DNA of 6,301 bases, taken from NCBI GenBank assembly GCA_946480685.1, contig CAMLLI010000281.1:1-6301 (forward strand), in the 5' to 3' direction. The DNA is from an uncultured Flammeovirgaceae bacterium. Lineage in GTDB: Bacteria > Bacteroidota > Bacteroidia > Cytophagales > Cyclobacteriaceae. Position numbers and translations under genes: made by a program. Below, piece after piece: positions 1 to 6,301 of the stretch. Each line of letters starts with the position of its first letter. Positions within the stretch are counted from its first letter, which is position 1. A model generated the notes under the pieces. The model did no database searches, was not told the origin of the DNA, and was given only the letters and a program-made list of their open reading frames with translations.

Positions 1-832
1 TACCGGTGTAGGTGCCGACAGTCGTTTTACAAATTGTTTACTGGCATTACACAACTATGCATTCTGGACATCACATGCTACTGCGCTGGAGTGGGAACAA
101 GACTGGCAGAACCGCATCGGCAATTACGCTAGCCGTACCGTTGTAACTGAATATGGTGCAGCCATGACAACCGGTAAAAATTATACAGGCCCCATCAACG
201 GTGATAACGAAATAGCGTATATACAAGGCTCCACCAATAAATTCCGAAACAGCGGCATTGCAAGTGTATACTGGCCCGGCCTGCGCGATGGCGACAGCTA
301 TAGCATACAAACACGCGGTGGCAGTGGCAACAACATTACACTCACTACTACAAACAACTCAGGGGTTACACGCATTCGCTACGGTTGGGGTTATGGAGGT
401 TTTGAGCCTACAGGATACTATCGCATTGTAAACCGGAACAGCAGCAAAGTACTCGATGTAAACGGAGCTTCCACTACTGATGGAGCCAGTGTTATACAGT
501 GGACGTGGAGCGGTGGCAACAACCAGCAATGGCGCATTGTAGATATCGGTGGCGGCTATCACCGTATCACGAATCGTAACAGTGGTGATGCGCTCGATGT
601 AAACCAGGCTTCTACTGTTGACGGCACTCCTATTATTCAATGGCCCTGGAACGCGGGCAACAATCAGCAATGGCAGATCATTGATAACGGTGGCGGCTAC
701 TATCGCATCATCAACCGTAACAGTGGCGATGCTCTTGATGTAAACCAGGGCTCCACCGCGAATGGTGCTACCATTATTCAATGGCCGTGGAATGGTGGCA
801 ATAACCAGCAATGGCAAATCATAGCACAGTAG
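1..832 (+). CDS. C-terminal part of a GH5-like glycoside hydrolase with a ricin-type (CBM13) carbohydrate-binding domain
   Basis: The reading frame is open from base 2 to the TAG at 830-832, giving 276 residues; the 5' end, including the signal peptide and catalytic acid/base, lies outside the window. The first ~125 residues look like the end of a family-5 (cellulase-type) TIM barrel. A His-Asn-Tyr near residues 17-19 matches the conserved substrate-binding His/Tyr. VVTEYGA at residues 47-53 matches the strand carrying the nucleophile, making Glu50 (codon 149-151) the probable nucleophile. A Trp-containing SVYWPG segment lies near residues 88-93. From about residue 138, three 47-residue repeats, each ending in NQQW, form a ricin-B/CBM13 beta-trefoil that would bind polysaccharide. 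No Bacteroidota type IX secretion C-terminal domain follows the lectin. Expected role: secreted beta-glucan or related polysaccharide hydrolysis; the exact substrate cannot be told. The ATG at 164 is internal, after the active site, and is not the true start. A terminator directly follows. Confidence 0.85.
   Translation, partial: TGVGADSRFTNCLLALHNYAFWTSHATALEWEQDWQNRIGNYASRTVVTEYGAAMTTGKNYTGPINGDNEIAYIQGSTNKFRNSGIASVYWPGLRDGDSYSIQTRGGSGNNITLTTTNNSGVTRIRYGWGYGGFEPTGYYRIVNRNSSKVLDVNGASTTDGASVIQWTWSGGNNQQWRIVDIGGGYHRITNRNSGDALDVNQASTVDGTPIIQWPWNAGNNQQWQIIDNGGGYYRIINRNSGDALDVNQGSTANGATIIQWPWNGGNNQQWQIIAQ
413..829 (+). repeat. Three tandem 141-bp repeats encoding the ricin-B/CBM13 beta-trefoil
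   Basis: Three in-frame units begin at 413, 554 and 695, each starting with a Gly-Tyr-(Tyr/His)-Arg-Ile motif and ending in an NQQW motif. The period is 47 residues. Units 2 and 3 are closest, with about 35 of 43 aligned residues identical by hand count, including shared NRNSGDALDVNQ and IIQWPWN blocks. Unit 1 is more diverged (SSKVLDVNG, QWTWSGG). Three units are what a complete beta-trefoil needs, so the binding domain appears intact. Confidence 0.85.
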
Positions 833-860
833 CACGATTCTCTCTTCAAAAAAATTTATG

Positions 861-890
861 AAAGCCGGCACATTTGCCGGCTTTCCTTTT
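861..890 (+). terminator. Rho-independent terminator of the glycosidase gene
   Basis: A perfect 10-bp stem, AAAGCCGGCA at 861-870 and TGCCGGCTTT at 875-884, encloses a 4-base loop (CATT). It is followed by a T-rich run (CCTTTT) and preceded by an A-rich tract, so it could also work on the reverse strand. It starts 28 bases after the stop codon of the glycosidase gene and separates that gene from the signalling cluster. Confidence 0.88.
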
Positions 891-961
891 GTTGCCTGCA
901 CGTATACAACGGTACACCTACACGAACGTTTGCAGTATATATTTCCATGTCTCACATGTGT

Positions 962-989
962 ATCGTTTTACCCATACATTCAAAACGAT
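962..989. promoter_or_regulatory. 8-bp inverted repeat with 12-base spacer, possible operator or hairpin
   Basis: ATCGTTTT at 962-969 is the exact reverse complement of AAAACGAT at 982-989. There is no T-run after it, so it is not a typical terminator. It lies about 170 bp upstream of the first kinase gene, where a regulator could bind. Function is unknown and chance is possible in AT-rich spacer DNA. Confidence 0.25.
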
Positions 990-1133
990 CAGAGAAACCC
1001 CGAGTACACATCGGAATTACCCGAAAAATTCTTCCTCCAAAAACGCAAAAAATGGTTCGTTATTGATTTTTGTAAATCAGGTGTTCACTGATGTGTACCA
1101 ACTAAACTAGACTCAACTTTGCACTATTAAAAG

Positions 1134-1151
1134 CAGGTATATATATGCCTG
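1134..1151. promoter_or_regulatory. AT-rich 18-bp near-palindrome just upstream of the first kinase gene
   Basis: CAGGTATATATATGCCTG pairs with itself at every position except one T:G pair, which would be a wobble in RNA. It ends 10 bases before the ATG at 1162, so it could be an operator or a small hairpin near the ribosome entry site. TATATA runs are common elsewhere in this window, including in coding DNA, so chance is a real alternative. Confidence 0.25.
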
Positions 1152-1161
1152 AAAATTCAAT

Positions 1162-2271
1162 ATGCAAGAGTCTGCCACCAACACTATACGCGCTGCACAT
1201 CACACCGACCGCATCAGCGAAATCATGAAAGATGGTTTGTTGACGCTGGATGAAAAGAACACCATCGTTGCAGCGAACGATGCAGCGTTGCGTGATATTC
1301 TTGGTGTTTCTTCACTGCATGAGATTCAGGGAAAAAAATTTACAAGCTTGTCGATTGGCGGTGATGAAGTTGAAAACCTAACAGCCAGTCTCGCGCTTCA
1401 CCAGGACTTCCGTGATAAACGGGTAAGCTATATACATCCTTCCGGGCAGATCCGCATTTTGCTTTGCTCCGTACTGCACACCAAAGACGAAGCGAGTAAA
1501 ACTGTAACAAAGCTCGTGCTGTTGCATGACCTGACGCGGGAAGAATCAGCATCCGAAAAACTTTCTGAATATACCCGCAAGCTCGAAAAGAAAAACAACG
1601 AGCTTGATCAGTTTGCCTATATCGTATCGCACGATCTGAAAGCACCGTTGCGCGCGATCAGTAATCTCGCAGGCTGGCTGGAAGAAGATCTCGGACCTTC
1701 GCTCTCCGGTGATAACAAAAATAATCTTCAGCTCCTGCGCAACCGTGTGGTACGCATGGAAGCACTCATCAACGGTATACTTGAATATTCGAAGATCGGC
1801 CGCACCCAGATTGAGCAGGAACAGGTAGATGTATTTGCCTTACTGAAAGAAGTAGAGGAAATGCTTGCACCACCGGCTTCTGTATCGCTCCGGATTATTG
1901 ATCCTATACCAACAGTCACAGCACCACGCACCATGTTGTTGCAGGTGTTTGCAAACCTCGTCAGCAATGCGATCAAATATAATGACAAGCCCCAAGGATT
2001 AATACAAATATACTGCACCAGTAAAGAACAGTATTATGAGTTTGCTGTGGAAGACAACGGACCGGGTATACCTGCTGAATCACATGAGACTATATTTATC
2101 ATCTTTCATACCCTGCAGTCGCGTGACAAGTTTGAAAGTACCGGTATAGGGCTCACCATCGTGAAACGGATCCTGGAAGAAAATGGAGGCAAGATATGGG
2201 TGGAATCAGAGCCCGGCAAAGGAAGCAAATTCAAATTCCTCTGGCCCAAACAAAATCAGCACGCAAAATAA
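1162..2271 (+). CDS. Soluble PAS-domain sensor histidine kinase
   Basis: A 369-residue kinase with no membrane segment, so it should act in the cytosol. Residues ~15-128 form a PAS-like sensor (DGLLTLDEKNTIVAANDAAL is the typical PAS entry), then a short charged, coiled-coil-like linker (~129-149). The HisKA dimerisation domain has its H box SHDLKAPLRAI with phospho-accepting His157. The ATPase domain shows the N box NLVSNAIKY (Asn269), the G1 box DNGPG (Asp298) and the G2 box STGIGLTI (Gly328, Gly330), so all catalytic motifs are intact. The F-box region reads IFIIFHTL, with hydrophobic Ile where an acidic residue is frequent; Phe315 is kept. This H-box style is typical of phytochrome-like kinases paired with Rcp1-type receivers, although no chromophore domain is present. 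The ATG at 1162 is the first in frame; no clear Shine-Dalgarno precedes it. It is the first gene of the cluster, 27 bp before the hybrid kinase. The ligand is unknown. Confidence 0.92.
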   Translation: MQESATNTIRAAHHTDRISEIMKDGLLTLDEKNTIVAANDAALRDILGVSSLHEIQGKKFTSLSIGGDEVENLTASLALHQDFRDKRVSYIHPSGQIRILLCSVLHTKDEASKTVTKLVLLHDLTREESASEKLSEYTRKLEKKNNELDQFAYIVSHDLKAPLRAISNLAGWLEEDLGPSLSGDNKNNLQLLRNRVVRMEALINGILEYSKIGRTQIEQEQVDVFALLKEVEEMLAPPASVSLRIIDPIPTVTAPRTMLLQVFANLVSNAIKYNDKPQGLIQIYCTSKEQYYEFAVEDNGPGIPAESHETIFIIFHTLQSRDKFESTGIGLTIVKRILEENGGKIWVESEPGKGSKFKFLWPKQNQHAK

Positions 2272-2278
2272 TCGCAGA

Positions 2279-2296
2279 TATATAGGTACATATATA
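2279..2296. promoter_or_regulatory. AT-rich 18-bp near-palindrome directly before the hybrid kinase start
   Basis: TATATAGGTACATATATA is symmetric about the central GTAC except for one G/A pair. It fills most of the 27-bp gap and ends 2 bases before the ATG at 2299. It shares AGGTA(T/C)ATATAT with the near-palindrome upstream of the first kinase gene. It could be a local protein-binding site or only the AT-rich leader common at Bacteroidota starts. Confidence 0.2.
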
Positions 2297-2298
2297 GT

Positions 2299-4644
2299 AT
2301 GAACGGTTCTATAAAACTATTGGTGATTGACGATGACGCAGCAGACAGGCTCCAGTTAAAACGGGCGCTGAAAAACTGTGGCTTCGCATACGAACTCTCG
2401 GAATACGAGGCGTTTGATATCACGATAGACTTCAGTGCCTTCGACTGTATATTTCTCGACTACTTGTTACCAGGTGAGAACGGCTTGTCGCTTCTCAAAA
2501 AGATCCGCGATACAGGCATCCGCAATCCGATCGTGATCTTTACCTCGCAAGGCAATGAAAACATTGCTGTAGAGTTGATGAAAGCGGGCGCATCGGATTA
2601 TATCGTGAAGAATGCGATCACGAGTCAGTCGATAGCGCAGGTACTGCGCAACATGTTGCAGATCGGAGAAATGATCCGTAAAAAAGATGCAGCCGAAAAA
2701 GCACTCTGCATCAGCGAAGCAAGACTGGCCGAAGCACAGCGCATTGCCAGGTTTGGTAACTGGGAATTTGACACCGTTCACAACCGTGTCCACTTTTCAG
2801 ACGAAGTATATAATATACTGGAGCTCGAAAAGAACGAAGTCACCCCGAGCCTGGATCTTTACCGCCATCACATTTACGAAGAAGATAAACCATTTGTTAA
2901 AGCTAAGATTGCAGACGCGCTTCACGGAGCGCGTGTCAATTACGATCATCGCATAAAAACTCGTGGAGGAATAAAGTATATCAATATACAGATATATCCA
3001 TCGCTGGGTCATGACGGCACAGTACAAAAATTCATCGGCATCATCCAGGATATAACAACGCGCAAACGGGCGGAAGAAGAAATTCTGAAAGCACGTGAGC
3101 TCACGGAAAACCTGATGAAGGTAAAAGAGATCTTCCTGGCAAACATGAGCCATGAGATCCGCACGCCCATGAATGCTATACTCGGCTTTACGCGCTTGTT
3201 GTTTGAAACCAGCCTGTCGCAGGAGCAGAAGAGTTATGTAGATGCCATCAATTTCTCTGGCGAGAACCTGCTGGTTATTATCAATGATATACTCGACTTG
3301 TCCAAGATTCAAAGCGGCAAAATGACCATTGAAAAATATGAATTCAATGTTCATGAGCTTGTAAAAGGAATCATTAAAATATTGCAGCCGCGTGCACAGG
3401 AGAAAGGCCTTACATTGATTGATAAAATTGATGCACAGATCACACCCATTGTAAAGGGCGACCCGGTAAGGCTTAACCAGATCCTTACCAATCTTATTTC
3501 CAACGCCATCAAGTTTACAGAAAAAGGTGGTGTTACCGTAGAGCTCTCTTCACTGGCGAGCGAAGGTATATATGAGTTATTTGAATTCAGGATACAGGAC
3601 TCCGGCATTGGTATTTCAGAAGACAAGCAGTCTGTTATATTCGATGACTTTGTACAGGCATCCGATGATACCACGCGTAAATATGGCGGCACAGGCTTAG
3701 GACTTTCTATTGTAAAGAAATTAGTAACCCTGCAGGAAGGAAAGATTGCCTTGCAAAGTACACCGGGTATAGGATCAACCTTTGTTGTACATCTTACTTT
3801 CGAAAAGGTTAATATCAAGGAGACTACTTCTTCAGCAACCGTTCCTTCTCTATCGGACTTCGCTGAAAAACTTCGCGGCACTTCTGTGCTCGTTGCTGAA
3901 GACAATACCCTGAACCAGGCGCTTGTTAAAAAGGTGCTCGAGAAAGGTGGTTGTGAAATGGATATAGCCTCTAACGGTCTGGAAGCACTTCACTACCTGC
4001 AAAGCAAAACATATGATGTCGTGCTGATGGATGTTCAAATGCCCGAAATGGATGGCTACGAAACAACACAGTATATACGCAACAAACTGGCAGCACCACA
4101 ATGCAACATCCCGATTATTGCCATGACGGCCCATGCCTTCGGTGATGATGTATCGCGATGCATTTCAGCCGGTATGAGCGACTATATATCCAAACCTTTC
4201 AAAGCGGAAACGCTATACCTCAAGCTTTTGAAATACAAAGAATGCGCGGACAAAAGCGAAACCGGTTTACTAATGTCGGAACAAGCTATGGCGAGCTATA
4301 CTATGGACTTTTCCGTAGACAAATTTATAGCCGGCAGTCAAAATTTACCGCCCGACTTTTTTGATATACTCGAACGCGAAACACCGGTATATATCGCAGC
4401 ACTGCAGCATGCCGTGGAGAATCGCGATCTGCAGTCTGTCAAGTCCATTTGCTTACAGATCAAATCATCTTTCAGTCTGTTGAAGGTAATACAACTCGAT
4501 CACCTTGTAGGTGACCTGATCTTTCTGATGGATAATGGACAAACCAATGCATTTGAAATAATTCACAAGCCACTGGATGTACTCATATCACTTCTGGCGG
4601 CTGTTAATCACGCACTGAAAAACAATTTGAAAAGAAGTAGCTAA
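2299..4644 (+). CDS. Hybrid histidine kinase REC-PAS-HisKA-HATPase-REC with a C-terminal HPt-like domain
   Basis: A 781-residue cytosolic multidomain kinase. REC1 (~5-120) keeps the acid pair Asp11/Asp12, phospho-acceptor Asp54 (FLDYLLPG), Thr82 and Lys104. A PAS/PAC unit (~139-260) ends in QDITTRKRAEEE, followed by a helical linker. HisKA carries the H box SHEIRTP with His285. The ATPase domain has NLISNAIKF (Asn402), DSGIG (Asp434) and GGTGLGLS (Gly464-Gly468). REC2 (~528-645) has Glu534/Asp535, phospho-acceptor Asp578 (LMDVQMPEMDG), Thr610 and Lys632-Pro633. Residues ~668-775 resemble an HPt bundle (ETPVYIAAL, then IKSSFSLL where A-H-x-L-K-G-S is expected), but Leu719 sits at the position of the phospho-His. 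The usual route would be His285 to Asp578 to an HPt; here the last step looks lost. The N-terminal receiver implies input from another kinase, perhaps a neighbour. The ATG at 2299 places REC1 at the very N terminus as normal. The stop lies 2 bp before the next gene. Confidence 0.93.
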   Translation: MNGSIKLLVIDDDAADRLQLKRALKNCGFAYELSEYEAFDITIDFSAFDCIFLDYLLPGENGLSLLKKIRDTGIRNPIVIFTSQGNENIAVELMKAGASDYIVKNAITSQSIAQVLRNMLQIGEMIRKKDAAEKALCISEARLAEAQRIARFGNWEFDTVHNRVHFSDEVYNILELEKNEVTPSLDLYRHHIYEEDKPFVKAKIADALHGARVNYDHRIKTRGGIKYINIQIYPSLGHDGTVQKFIGIIQDITTRKRAEEEILKARELTENLMKVKEIFLANMSHEIRTPMNAILGFTRLLFETSLSQEQKSYVDAINFSGENLLVIINDILDLSKIQSGKMTIEKYEFNVHELVKGIIKILQPRAQEKGLTLIDKIDAQITPIVKGDPVRLNQILTNLISNAIKFTEKGGVTVELSSLASEGIYELFEFRIQDSGIGISEDKQSVIFDDFVQASDDTTRKYGGTGLGLSIVKKLVTLQEGKIALQSTPGIGSTFVVHLTFEKVNIKETTSSATVPSLSDFAEKLRGTSVLVAEDNTLNQALVKKVLEKGGCEMDIASNGLEALHYLQSKTYDVVLMDVQMPEMDGYETTQYIRNKLAAPQCNIPIIAMTAHAFGDDVSRCISAGMSDYISKPFKAETLYLKLLKYKECADKSETGLLMSEQAMASYTMDFSVDKFIAGSQNLPPDFFDILERETPVYIAALQHAVENRDLQSVKSICLQIKSSFSLLKVIQLDHLVGDLIFLMDNGQTNAFEIIHKPLDVLISLLAAVNHALKNNLKRSS

Positions 4645-4646
4645 CC

Positions 4647-6047
4647 ATGCTTAAAAATCTTTCCATACGAATCAAGATCATAATCGGCCAGGTGTTTCTC
4701 ATCGCGATGGTATCGGTATTCATTTACAGTTACTATCCACAGCAGCAGGAACAACTCGCGATCCGTGCTATTGAATCAAAGATCCAAAGTATCAGTAATA
4801 TATTCTCCATTGGTGTGGGCATCGGCATGGGAGAAACCGATCTTGTTGCTGTTTCAGAAGCGATGGAGTGGGCACATGCTGACAGTGCCGTGGTATATAT
4901 CTCTGTACAAAATGAACAGAACCAGGAAATCACCAGTTTAAACCTGCTGGATAAAAGTACAACGCCTCCCCTATCTGCCATCGCGAGCTACCATGATCGC
5001 TACGAGATAGAAGGTGTTGTGTACTACAAAAGTAACATCGTCTATCAGAATACAACATTCGGAACTTTGGTGATTGGTTACTCGCTAAAGCATATGAACG
5101 CGATGATCAGTTCACTGAAACGTACTACGAGTTATTTCTGCCTGGCCCTGTTTACCATCGGAGTATTGCTTGCTTTTACTACGAGTAATATGATAACGGC
5201 TAATATTCTCAAGCTCGATCAAACCGTACGTGCTATATCCAGTGGTGCAGAGCAGGTATATGTAACCGTTACTACCAACGATGAAATCGGTAAACTCGGT
5301 CGTGCTTTCAATCACATGCTTCACCGCCTGGAGAAATCGCGTCTTGAGCTTGTTCGTTACTCCGAACAACTGCAAAAACAAAACGAAGAGCTAAATCAAT
5401 TCAGTTATGTTGTTTCGCACGACCTGAAAGCACCGCTTCGCGCCATCTTTAAATTATCCGAGTGGATTGAAGAAGATCTTGGTCCTGCTGTACCAGCCGA
5501 ATCAAAAAAGAATATGCAGATCCTTCGCGGACGAGTGTTCAGACTCGAAGCACTCATCAACGGGTTGCTCGAATATTCAAAGGTGGGCAGACTTGAAGTT
5601 CCGGTAGAACGCGTAGATGTATATACCATGCTGAAAGAAACAACGGATCTTCTGAATCCGCCTGCTCATATCAAAATCGAAATCCGGAACGAGATGCCGG
5701 TGTTGAACACGAAAAAATATTTACTGCAACAGGTATTTATCAACCTGCTCGCCAACGCCATCAAGTATAATGATAAAGAAAATGGCAAAGTAATGATCTC
5801 TTCGCATGAAGCCGGAGACTTCCACGAGTTTACTGTAGAAGACAACGGTATTGGTATTTCGCCTGCCTACCACGAAAAAGTATTTGAAATGTTCCAGACA
5901 CTGGAGTCGCGCGACAAAGTAGAAGGCACCGGTGTAGGGCTGGCGATTATCAAGAAAAGTGTTGAAGATATAGGGGGTACGATCCGGCTGGAATCAGAAG
6001 AGAACAAGGGCGCCCGGTTCATTTTTACCTGGCCTAAAGCTGCATAA
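4647..6047 (+). CDS. Membrane sensor histidine kinase with extracytoplasmic sensor and HAMP
   Basis: A 466-residue inner-membrane kinase. Transmembrane helix 1 spans ~8-30 and helix 2 ~161-183, enclosing a ~130-residue extracytoplasmic domain. That domain is not firmly identified; GTLVIGYSL just before helix 2 is compatible with a Cache/PAS-like sensor. HAMP (~184-235) ends with NDEIGKLGRAFNHML, but Asn186 occupies the usual proline position of its first helix. A coiled coil (~227-250) leads to HisKA with SHDLKAPLRAI (His258). The ATPase domain has NLLANAIKY (Asn370), DNGIG (Asp399), the F region VFEMFQTL and GTGVGL (Gly427, 429, 431), so it should be active. Its catalytic module aligns without gaps to the soluble kinase at the start of the cluster. 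The start is 2 bp after the hybrid kinase stop, with a weak AAGAAG ribosome-binding candidate at 4632-4637 inside that gene, indicating translational coupling. The signal sensed is unknown. Confidence 0.92.
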   Translation: MLKNLSIRIKIIIGQVFLIAMVSVFIYSYYPQQQEQLAIRAIESKIQSISNIFSIGVGIGMGETDLVAVSEAMEWAHADSAVVYISVQNEQNQEITSLNLLDKSTTPPLSAIASYHDRYEIEGVVYYKSNIVYQNTTFGTLVIGYSLKHMNAMISSLKRTTSYFCLALFTIGVLLAFTTSNMITANILKLDQTVRAISSGAEQVYVTVTTNDEIGKLGRAFNHMLHRLEKSRLELVRYSEQLQKQNEELNQFSYVVSHDLKAPLRAIFKLSEWIEEDLGPAVPAESKKNMQILRGRVFRLEALINGLLEYSKVGRLEVPVERVDVYTMLKETTDLLNPPAHIKIEIRNEMPVLNTKKYLLQQVFINLLANAIKYNDKENGKVMISSHEAGDFHEFTVEDNGIGISPAYHEKVFEMFQTLESRDKVEGTGVGLAIIKKSVEDIGGTIRLESEENKGARFIFTWPKAA

Positions 6048-6088
6048 AAAATTACGATAACAATAAGAGACCAACGCATAAAATCTGT

Positions 6089-6301
6089 ATGACAAACTTA
6101 ATCCATATACTTCTGGTAGAAGACGATGAAGTGGATATCATGAATGTACAACGTGCCTTCAAGAAAAATAACATCAGCAATCCGCTTCACATTGCCCGCA
6201 ATGGTGTTGAAGCACTCGACATGTTGCAGGGTAAACACGCAGAAAAAATTATGTTCACACCGCGCGTTATACTGTTGGACATCAACATGCCGCGCATGGG
6301 T
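6089..6301 (+). CDS. Rcp1-like stand-alone response regulator, N-terminal part
   Basis: The ATG at 6089 opens 71 codons that run off the window end. The protein begins with the beta-1 strand ILLVEDDEVD (acid residues Glu11, Asp12, Asp13), continues with RNGVEALDML near residues 37-46, and reaches the phospho-acceptor strand VILLDINMPRMG with Asp64. The loop between these blocks is longer than in CheY, and with the VEDDEVD start this is characteristic of the Rcp1 family, the single-domain receivers that take phosphate from phytochrome-type 'SHDLKAP' kinases. Any C-terminal output domain would be outside the window, but the family usually has none. It lies 41 bp after the membrane kinase with no terminator between, so it is likely co-transcribed. 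The two SHDLKAP kinases in the cluster are its natural candidate partners. No strong Shine-Dalgarno is seen. Confidence 0.9.
   Translation, partial: MTNLIHILLVEDDEVDIMNVQRAFKKNNISNPLHIARNGVEALDMLQGKHAEKIMFTPRVILLDINMPRMG

Larger units (their letters stand above)
833..1161. other. Intergenic region between the glycosidase and the signalling cluster
   Basis: These 329 bp hold no credible gene. Short open frames across 858-1110 overlap the terminator hairpin and have low-complexity, Phe/Lys/Thr-rich translations with no recognisable domain. Visible structure: the terminator, an 8-bp inverted repeat at 962-989, a 7-bp dyad with one bulged G at 1076-1092 (ATCAG(G)TG then CACTGAT), a 5-bp dyad at 946-958, and an AT-rich near-palindrome at 1134-1151. 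The promoter for the downstream cluster is expected here. The best -7-like match to the Bacteroidota TAnnTTTG element is caactttg at 1114-1121, but no matching -33 TTTG lies at the usual distance, so no promoter is called. Confidence 0.7.

Noticed and set aside
164..832. Treating the ATG at 164 as the start of a separate small lectin gene
   Set aside because: The frame is open upstream to the window edge and encodes the GH5 nucleophile motif directly before this Met, so it is internal.
359..955. A 198-residue open frame on the reverse strand over the lectin repeats
   Set aside because: It is the antisense of the repeated lectin-coding DNA, and the repeat structure alone keeps the frame open. 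The forward frame has clear GH5 and ricin motifs.
858..1110. Two overlapping ~77-residue open frames in the intergenic region
   Set aside because: They overlap the terminator hairpin, have no ribosome-binding site or recognisable domain, and have unlikely compositions.
1114..1121. caactttg as a Bacteroidota -7 promoter element
   Set aside because: It lacks the leading T of TAnnTTTG, and no -33 TTTG is present at the expected distance.
1145..1210. Upstream ATG at 1145 as a start or leader peptide for the first kinase
   Set aside because: It is in a different frame from the kinase and ends after a short stretch; nothing supports its translation.
1162..2271. Calling the first kinase a bacteriophytochrome
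   Set aside because: The kinase module is of that style, but there is no GAF/PHY chromophore region; only a single PAS-like domain precedes HisKA.
2797..3905. Long reverse-strand open frames under the hybrid kinase
   Set aside because: They are antisense shadows of well-conserved PAS, HisKA and ATPase coding sequence and show no domain of their own.

Overview
The window suggests a member of the Bacteroidota, most likely a soil or plant-matter degrader of the Chitinophagaceae type. This is inferred from the protein styles: a GH5-like glycosidase fused to a ricin-type carbohydrate-binding domain, 'SHDLKAPLRAI' histidine kinases beside an Rcp1-like receiver, and a large REC-PAS-kinase-REC hybrid. 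Gene starts mostly lack a strong Shine-Dalgarno sequence, which also fits. No marker gene fixes the genus. All genes are on the + strand. No RNA gene, mobile element or CRISPR array was seen.

Left part (1-890): the 3' end of a secreted polysaccharide-degrading enzyme. The end of a GH5-like catalytic domain, with the probable nucleophile Glu, is followed by a three-repeat ricin-B/CBM13 beta-trefoil. A strong rho-independent terminator follows directly, so this transcription unit is separate from what comes next.

Middle gap (833-1161): 329 bp with no credible gene. It holds the terminator, an 8-bp dyad, and an AT-rich near-palindrome just before the next start. The promoter of the downstream cluster should lie here, but no convincing Bacteroidota promoter was found.

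Right part (1162-6301): a tight co-directional cluster of four two-component signalling genes with gaps of 27, 2 and 41 bp and no terminator between them, so probably one operon. In order they are: a soluble PAS histidine kinase; a 781-residue hybrid kinase (REC-PAS-HisKA-HATPase-REC-HPt-like); a membrane histidine kinase with an extracytoplasmic sensor and HAMP; and a stand-alone Rcp1-like receiver cut by the window end. The two 'SHDLKAP' kinases share a gap-free, roughly half-identical catalytic module but carry different sensors, so they look like a duplication with sensor exchange.

A plausible reading (inference) is a branched phosphorelay. A cytosolic and a membrane input feed the Rcp1-like receiver and/or the N-terminal receiver of the hybrid kinase. 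No DNA-binding output domain is visible. The most unusual detail is that the hybrid kinase ends in an HPt-like domain with leucine where the phosphorylatable histidine should be.
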